46,756 nucleotides of DNA, taken from NCBI GenBank assembly GCA_004555245.1, contig SFIS01000009.1, positions 1-46,756 of the forward strand. The letters are read 5' to 3'. Shown here one piece after another: positions 43,099-46,756 of the stretch; the first letter of the stretch is position 1, and the number at the start of each line of letters is the position of its first letter. Under the pieces are notes generated by a model that worked only from the letters and a program-made list of their open reading frames with translations, made no database searches and was not told the origin of the DNA. The translations under genes were made by a program, and so were the position numbers. Source of the DNA: Bacteroidales bacterium. GTDB taxonomy: Bacteria > Bacteroidota > Bacteroidia > Bacteroidales > Bacteroidaceae.

Positions 43099-44958
43099 TT
43101 ACCTTCTCACTTCTCTGCACGCAGTCTCTATCCATGCCCTGTCGTCGCTGTCGAGCAGCGGTGCGAGGGTGTCGCATACGGTCTTGTGGTAAGCGTTGAG
43201 CCATTCCAGTTCTTCGTCAGACAGCAGCGGGAGGATGATGGGCTCGGTGTCGATGGGGCAAAGTGTTAGCGGGTCGAACTCGAGAAAGACGGGTGTCGGC
43301 GACGGCGTGATGCCCTGCCTCTCGAGCGGTGTGGTGTATCGGCGTATGATCATCGTGTTCTCTATCCTCACGCCGAAGCGTCCTTCGATGTATATTCCCG
43401 GCTCGTCGGTCACTGTCATGCCGGCGTGCAGCGGTGCCGGTCGGTATTCCATGCGTATCTGGTGAGGCCCCTCGTGTACGTTGAGATACGACCCGATGCC
43501 GTGTCCCGTGCCGTGCAGGTAGTTGTAGCCGTAGGCCCAGAGGTCTTTCCTTGCCACGGCGTCGAGCTGTGTCCCGCTTGCGCCGTCGGGGAACTTGAGC
43601 ATGGCGAGGTTGATGTTGCCTTTCAGTACGAGTGTATATACGCGGCGCTCCTCCTCTGTCAGCGGTCCGAGCGGTATGGTGCGTGTTATGTCCGTCGTCC
43701 CGTCCTGATATTGCGCCCCGCTGTCGATAAGAATGAAGCCGTGGTGGCGCAGCGGTATGTCCGTCTCTTCTGTCGCCTCGTAGTGTACGATGGCGGCGTG
43801 CGGGCCGTAGCCGGCTATCGTGTCGAACGATGTGTGGCGGAAGAGAGGCTGCTGTGCGCGCAAGGCGGTCAGCTTGCGGTCGATGGACAGCTCGGTCTGG
43901 ACCTCTCCGTCAATCACCACGACATCGTCGGGCGCGGCGCCGGCTGCGACATGTGCCGCCACGCCCTCCTTTAGCCAGCGCGTGAATTTCACCAGCGCCA
44001 CGCCGTCGCGACGCATGGCGTTGCGGAAGCCGCGTATCTCAGCCGCGTTCTTCACTGCCTTCAGCGCCGGGATGGGCGACGGCGCGGAGACGATTTTGCA
44101 GCGCACCTTTTTGTATAAGGTGTAGTTTATCTCGTCCTTGTCTATGAGGATGTTGTATTCGCCGTAGTCTGCCAGACCCTTTGCGATGTTCTCGTATTCT
44201 TCGATTGCCACACCCTCTGCGTCGAGATATTGCCGCACCTCGTCAGAGATCTTGCATCCGTTGACGAAGACCGTCGCCCTGTCGCTGCTGACGAGGAGGT
44301 ACGCCACGACGACGGGGTTGCAGCTGACGTCGCTGCCGCGTATGTTCAGGGTCCATGCTATGTCGTCGAGGGCGGCGACAAGCATGCCGTCGGCATGCTG
44401 TTCTCTCAGCTTGCGCCGCAGCATGGCGAGTTTCTCTCCGGCACTCACGCCGGAGTATTCTATGGGCTGTACTCTCACGGGCAGGAGCGGGATGTCGGGT
44501 CTCGTGGTCCAGATGTGGGCCAGGATGTCGAGGTTTGTGCGCAGTGTCAGTCCGCCGTTCTGCCGCAGCTCTGCCATGAGATTCTCTGCCGTTGAGGCCG
44601 CTACGCACATTCCGTCGATGCCCACCTCTTTATAATTGGAATCCGCAAGTTGTTCGCCCAGCCATTGCGCTACAGACGGCGTGCCCGGCATCTTCTCTTT
44701 CATCAGCACATATTCCGTGTCGTCCAGCTCGGCGGCGGCGGCGATGAAATAGCGCGAGTCAGTCCACAGGACGGCGCTGTCGAGTGTCACTACAGCCGTT
44801 CCGGCAGAGCCCGTGAAGCCGCTCACCCATTTGCGCCCTTCCCAGTGGGCAGGCACATATTCGCCGTTGTGGGGGTCGGTGCTGGGGAAGATAAAAGCTC
44901 CGAGATGCTCGCGGCGCATCAGAGAGCGAAGGTCAGAAAGTAGTTGGGGGATGTTCAT
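43099..44958 (-). CDS. pepP: Aminopeptidase P family protein (M24B)
   Basis: 619-residue cytosolic Xaa-Pro aminopeptidase of the long, three-domain type. Two creatinase-like N-terminal domains precede the pita-bread catalytic domain. Metal ligands are seen in FILIDSGAQYQDGTTDITRT (two Asp), GTGHGIGSYLNVHEGPHQI (His) and DEPGIYIEGRFGVRIENTMI (two Glu). It removes N-terminal residues before proline. It stands alone, with element B and a terminator downstream and the REPIN-like element upstream. No consensus promoter was found in front of it. Confidence 0.94.
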   Translation of the reverse strand: MNIPQLLSDLRSLMRREHLGAFIFPSTDPHNGEYVPAHWEGRKWVSGFTGSAGTAVVTLDSAVLWTDSRYFIAAAAELDDTEYVLMKEKMPGTPSVAQWLGEQLADSNYKEVGIDGMCVAASTAENLMAELRQNGGLTLRTNLDILAHIWTTRPDIPLLPVRVQPIEYSGVSAGEKLAMLRRKLREQHADGMLVAALDDIAWTLNIRGSDVSCNPVVVAYLLVSSDRATVFVNGCKISDEVRQYLDAEGVAIEEYENIAKGLADYGEYNILIDKDEINYTLYKKVRCKIVSAPSPIPALKAVKNAAEIRGFRNAMRRDGVALVKFTRWLKEGVAAHVAAGAAPDDVVVIDGEVQTELSIDRKLTALRAQQPLFRHTSFDTIAGYGPHAAIVHYEATEETDIPLRHHGFILIDSGAQYQDGTTDITRTIPLGPLTEEERRVYTLVLKGNINLAMLKFPDGASGTQLDAVARKDLWAYGYNYLHGTGHGIGSYLNVHEGPHQIRMEYRPAPLHAGMTVTDEPGIYIEGRFGVRIENTMIIRRYTTPLERQGITPSPTPVFLEFDPLTLCPIDTEPIILPLLSDEELEWLNAYHKTVCDTLAPLLDSDDRAWIETACREVRR

Positions 44959-45139
44959 AGTCTTTTGGTTTTTGGTTGACGGGGTGATGGCTTGTTCTTT
45001 TTGTATTCTTGTTTTTAACGAGACGTTTTTGTTTTTAACGACAACAGAGACAACGGAGACAGCGGGAAGAGCATCCGGGGTGACAGAGTGCGCAAGCGTT
45101 GTCCCCTTGTTTTCAGTTGACAGGGTGACAAGTAACTAC

Positions 45140-45358
45140 AGATCAGCCTGTAAGGCTGTACAAAGCGAAGCGGTCGTAACCCGGGACACGGTCCCGGGTT
45201 GAAAATAGCAGGACAACTGTCTGTAAGACAGTACCTTGTCGTATCTTCACTAAGGGCGAGGTACTGCCTTTCAGGCAGCTCTCTTGTACCGACATGCCGA
45301 GGGCTTCGCCCCCGGTTACGGTCGCTTCGCTCAGTATAGCCTTCCAGGCTGGTCGTAA
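45140..45358. repeat. REPIN-like pair of inverted palindromic repeats
   Basis: About 105-bp units face each other. Each holds an outer hairpin (CAGCCTGTAAGGCTG at 45144-45158; AGCCTTCCAGGCT at 45338-45350), then an AGCGAAGCGGTCGTAACC-type block (from 45164; inverted copy at 45313-45331), a GC hairpin (45180-45198; 45297-45315) and an inner hairpin (ACTGTCTGTAAGACAGT 45216-45232; CTGCCTTTCAGGCAG 45264-45278). The whole is an imperfect palindrome in the 566-bp gap 44959-45524. No transposase is encoded nearby. The first part of the gap has two GTTTTTAACGA copies and nothing else clear. Confidence 0.75.
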
Positions 45359-45464
45359 CATATTCTTTATCGTTTTCACTTGTCAGTCTCTTGACAGTCA
45401 ACTATATTATCACCGACAAAATTAGAAAAAAAAGTTAGAATAATGAATATTATGCTAAAAAATA

Positions 45465-45495
45465 TTTGCCGTGTCAAGTATTTTTAGTAACTTTG
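45465..45495 (+). promoter_or_regulatory. Bacteroidota-type promoter of mdh
   Basis: TTTG (45465-45468), 19 bases, TAACTTTG (45488-45495): a perfect consensus match 29 bp before the mdh ATG. It lies inside a longer possible reading frame and so fixes the true start. Confidence 0.85.
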
Positions 45496-45524
45496 CGATG
45501 CAAATCATTAATCAACAAACAAAA

Positions 45525-46523
45525 ATGGCATTTTTAACAGAAGATAAGCTTGTAATCGTTGGTGCCGGAGGTGCTATCGGTTCAACAATGGTGCAGACAG
45601 CTTTGACAATGAAGCTCACACCTAATGTATGTCTTTACGACGTCTATGCTCCGGGTATGGAGGGTGTTATGGAAGAGATGTTCCACTGCGGATACGACGG
45701 TGTGAACCTCACTGCCACCACTGATGTCGCAGAGGCTTTCAAGGATGCGAAATATATCATTTCCTCAGGTGGCGCGCCGCGTAAGGCCGGTATGACACGC
45801 GAGGACCTTCTTGCAGGCAACTGCAAGATAGCCGAGGAACTTGGCAAGAACATCAAGGCTTACTGCCCCGACGTGAAGCATGTCGTTGTCATCTTCAACC
45901 CTGCTGACCTCACCGGTCTGGTGACACTGCTCTATTCGGGTCTGAAACCGTCACAGGTGACAACGCTCGCAGCTCTCGATTCTACACGTCTGCAGAGCGC
46001 GCTGGCAAAGAAGTTCGGCGTGAAGCAGTATGAAGTGACCGGATGCGCCACTTACGGCGGACACGGCGAGCAGATGGCTGTCTTCGGCAGCGCTGTGAAG
46101 GTTGCCGGAACTCCGCTCTACGACCTCGTCGGAACCGACAAGTGTACAAACGAAGAGTGGGAGCAGCTGAAAGTGGATGTCACCAAAGGCGGCGCGAAAA
46201 TCATCGAACTGCGCGGACGCTCGTCATGGCAGAGCCCCGCTTACTGCTCGGTGGAGATGATACGCTCAGTGATGGGCGGAGAGAAGTTCCGCTGGCCGGC
46301 TGGTACATACGTCAAGAACGAGAAATACCAGAACATCATGATGGCGATGGACACCACGCTCGACGAAAACGGATGCACATACAAGATGCCGCAGGGCAAC
46401 GCAGAAGAGATGGCGAAACTCGACGCAAGCTACGCTCACCTCTGCAAGATGCGCGACGAGCTCGTCACGCTCAACATCGTGCCGCCCGTCGCTGAATGGA
46501 CTAACATCAACCCGAACTTGTAA
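45525..46523 (+). CDS. mdh: Malate dehydrogenase
   Basis: 332-residue NAD-dependent enzyme interconverting malate and oxaloacetate, used in the reductive branch toward succinate in this group. The NAD loop is VIVGAGGAIGSTMVQ. Active-site segments are SSGGAPRKAGMTREDLL, VVVIFNPADLTG, AALDSTRLQSALAKKFG and CATYGGHGEQMAVFGS (catalytic His). MAFLTEDKL is taken as the start because the promoter lies within the upstream extension. Monocistronic, followed by three hairpins. Confidence 0.93.
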   Translation: MAFLTEDKLVIVGAGGAIGSTMVQTALTMKLTPNVCLYDVYAPGMEGVMEEMFHCGYDGVNLTATTDVAEAFKDAKYIISSGGAPRKAGMTREDLLAGNCKIAEELGKNIKAYCPDVKHVVVIFNPADLTGLVTLLYSGLKPSQVTTLAALDSTRLQSALAKKFGVKQYEVTGCATYGGHGEQMAVFGSAVKVAGTPLYDLVGTDKCTNEEWEQLKVDVTKGGAKIIELRGRSSWQSPAYCSVEMIRSVMGGEKFRWPAGTYVKNEKYQNIMMAMDTTLDENGCTYKMPQGNAEEMAKLDASYAHLCKMRDELVTLNIVPPVAEWTNINPNL

Positions 46524-46550
46524 ACAACAGACCATTCTCTCTCTTTTTTA

Positions 46551-46655
46551 GATCAACATGATGTTGATCATATTCTCTCTATTCCGACTGGTGCCATACC
46601 AGTCAATATCTCTCTCTTTCCATGGGGTAACAAGTTGGGAAACTTGCTACCCCAT
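46551..46655 (+). terminator. Three successive hairpins after mdh
   Basis: Stems at 46551-46569 (GATCAACAT/ATGTTGATC), 46586-46604 (GACTGGT/ACCAGTC) and 46622-46655 (ATGGGGTAACAAGTT/AACTTGCTACCCCAT, one mismatch, GGGA loop). The third is followed by TTATT and is the likely terminator. Confidence 0.7.
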
Positions 46656-46660
46656 TTATT

Positions 46661-46756
46661 GTTCGCCCGACATGGGCATAATCTAATGGGTGAAAGTCCC
46701 GAGCGTGCCCCGATAGCGGGAAGCGCATAGTCCGAGGCAACGGTGTCCACCGCGAG
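46661..46756 (+). mobile_element. 5' end of a group II intron (truncated by window)
   Basis: GTTCGCCCGACATGGG at 46661, then GGGTGAAAGTCCC (46687-46699) and GGCAACGGTGTCCACCGCGAG (from about 46736) match the beginning of domain I in Bacteroidota group II introns as I know them. The likely boundary is 6 bp after the mdh terminator stem. The reverse transcriptase/maturase and the 3' end would lie beyond the window. Confidence 0.65.

Noticed and set aside
45471..45524. Upstream start of mdh
   Set aside because: The consensus promoter, including the -7 box at 45488-45495, falls inside this extension, so it cannot be translated from that promoter.

Overview
The window looks like a chromosomal segment of a Bacteroidota bacterium, most likely a Prevotella-type member of the Prevotellaceae. 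Four things point there. Several genes have promoters of the Bacteroidota form TTTG-N19/20-TAnnTTTG. The respiratory complex I operon has a fused nuoCD and no nuoE, nuoF or nuoG. The DUF6080-type membrane proteins and AAA-ATPase/PD-(D/E)XK proteins are typical of this phylum. The giant secreted pectin-degrading protein ends in a C-terminal tail of a kind common in this group. The genus is an inference from gene content; no rRNA gene or other species marker is present.

Layout. 1-190 holds the end of an undefined open frame folded into palindromes. 266-1824 (minus) are two overlapping IspD/TarI-like cytidylyltransferases, divergent from fcl-gmd (1984-4314, plus), which make GDP-L-fucose from GDP-mannose. 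4315-5118 is non-coding and carries a 403-bp intergenic element. 5119-17792 is a long minus-strand run: argS, an RNase H, a DegT-type sugar aminotransferase, pepD, a GT4 glycosyltransferase, two paralogous multi-pass membrane proteins, a GT2 glycosyltransferase, a Wzx-type flippase and a LicD phosphotransferase. With the cytidylyltransferases and GDP-fucose genes this forms a surface-glycan locus mixed with housekeeping genes. 18142-22088 (minus) are yqeY, an Fe-S L-cysteine desulfidase-type protein and dsbD. 22519-25169 is an AT-richer insert with a protein of unknown function and an AAA-ATPase/nuclease-type protein, followed by a duplicated gene scrap and 1.1 kb of repeat-rich intergenic DNA.

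26304-36812 (plus) is the nuo operon A-B-CD-H-I-J-K-L-M-N, a proton-pumping complex without the NADH-oxidising module. 37105-42405 (minus) encodes a 1766-residue secreted protein joining a GDSL/SGNH esterase to a pectin methylesterase. 43099-44958 (minus) is an aminopeptidase P. 45525-46523 (plus) is malate dehydrogenase. It is followed by three hairpins and what looks like the 5' end of a group II intron cut by the window edge.

The least explained signal is non-coding. Two 403-bp intergenic elements (4508-4910 and 42509-42911) align without gaps at six anchor points and have the same terminal 9-mer. Short arrays with a 22-bp period sit inside both and in two other intergenic regions. A REPIN-like inverted pair lies upstream of mdh.
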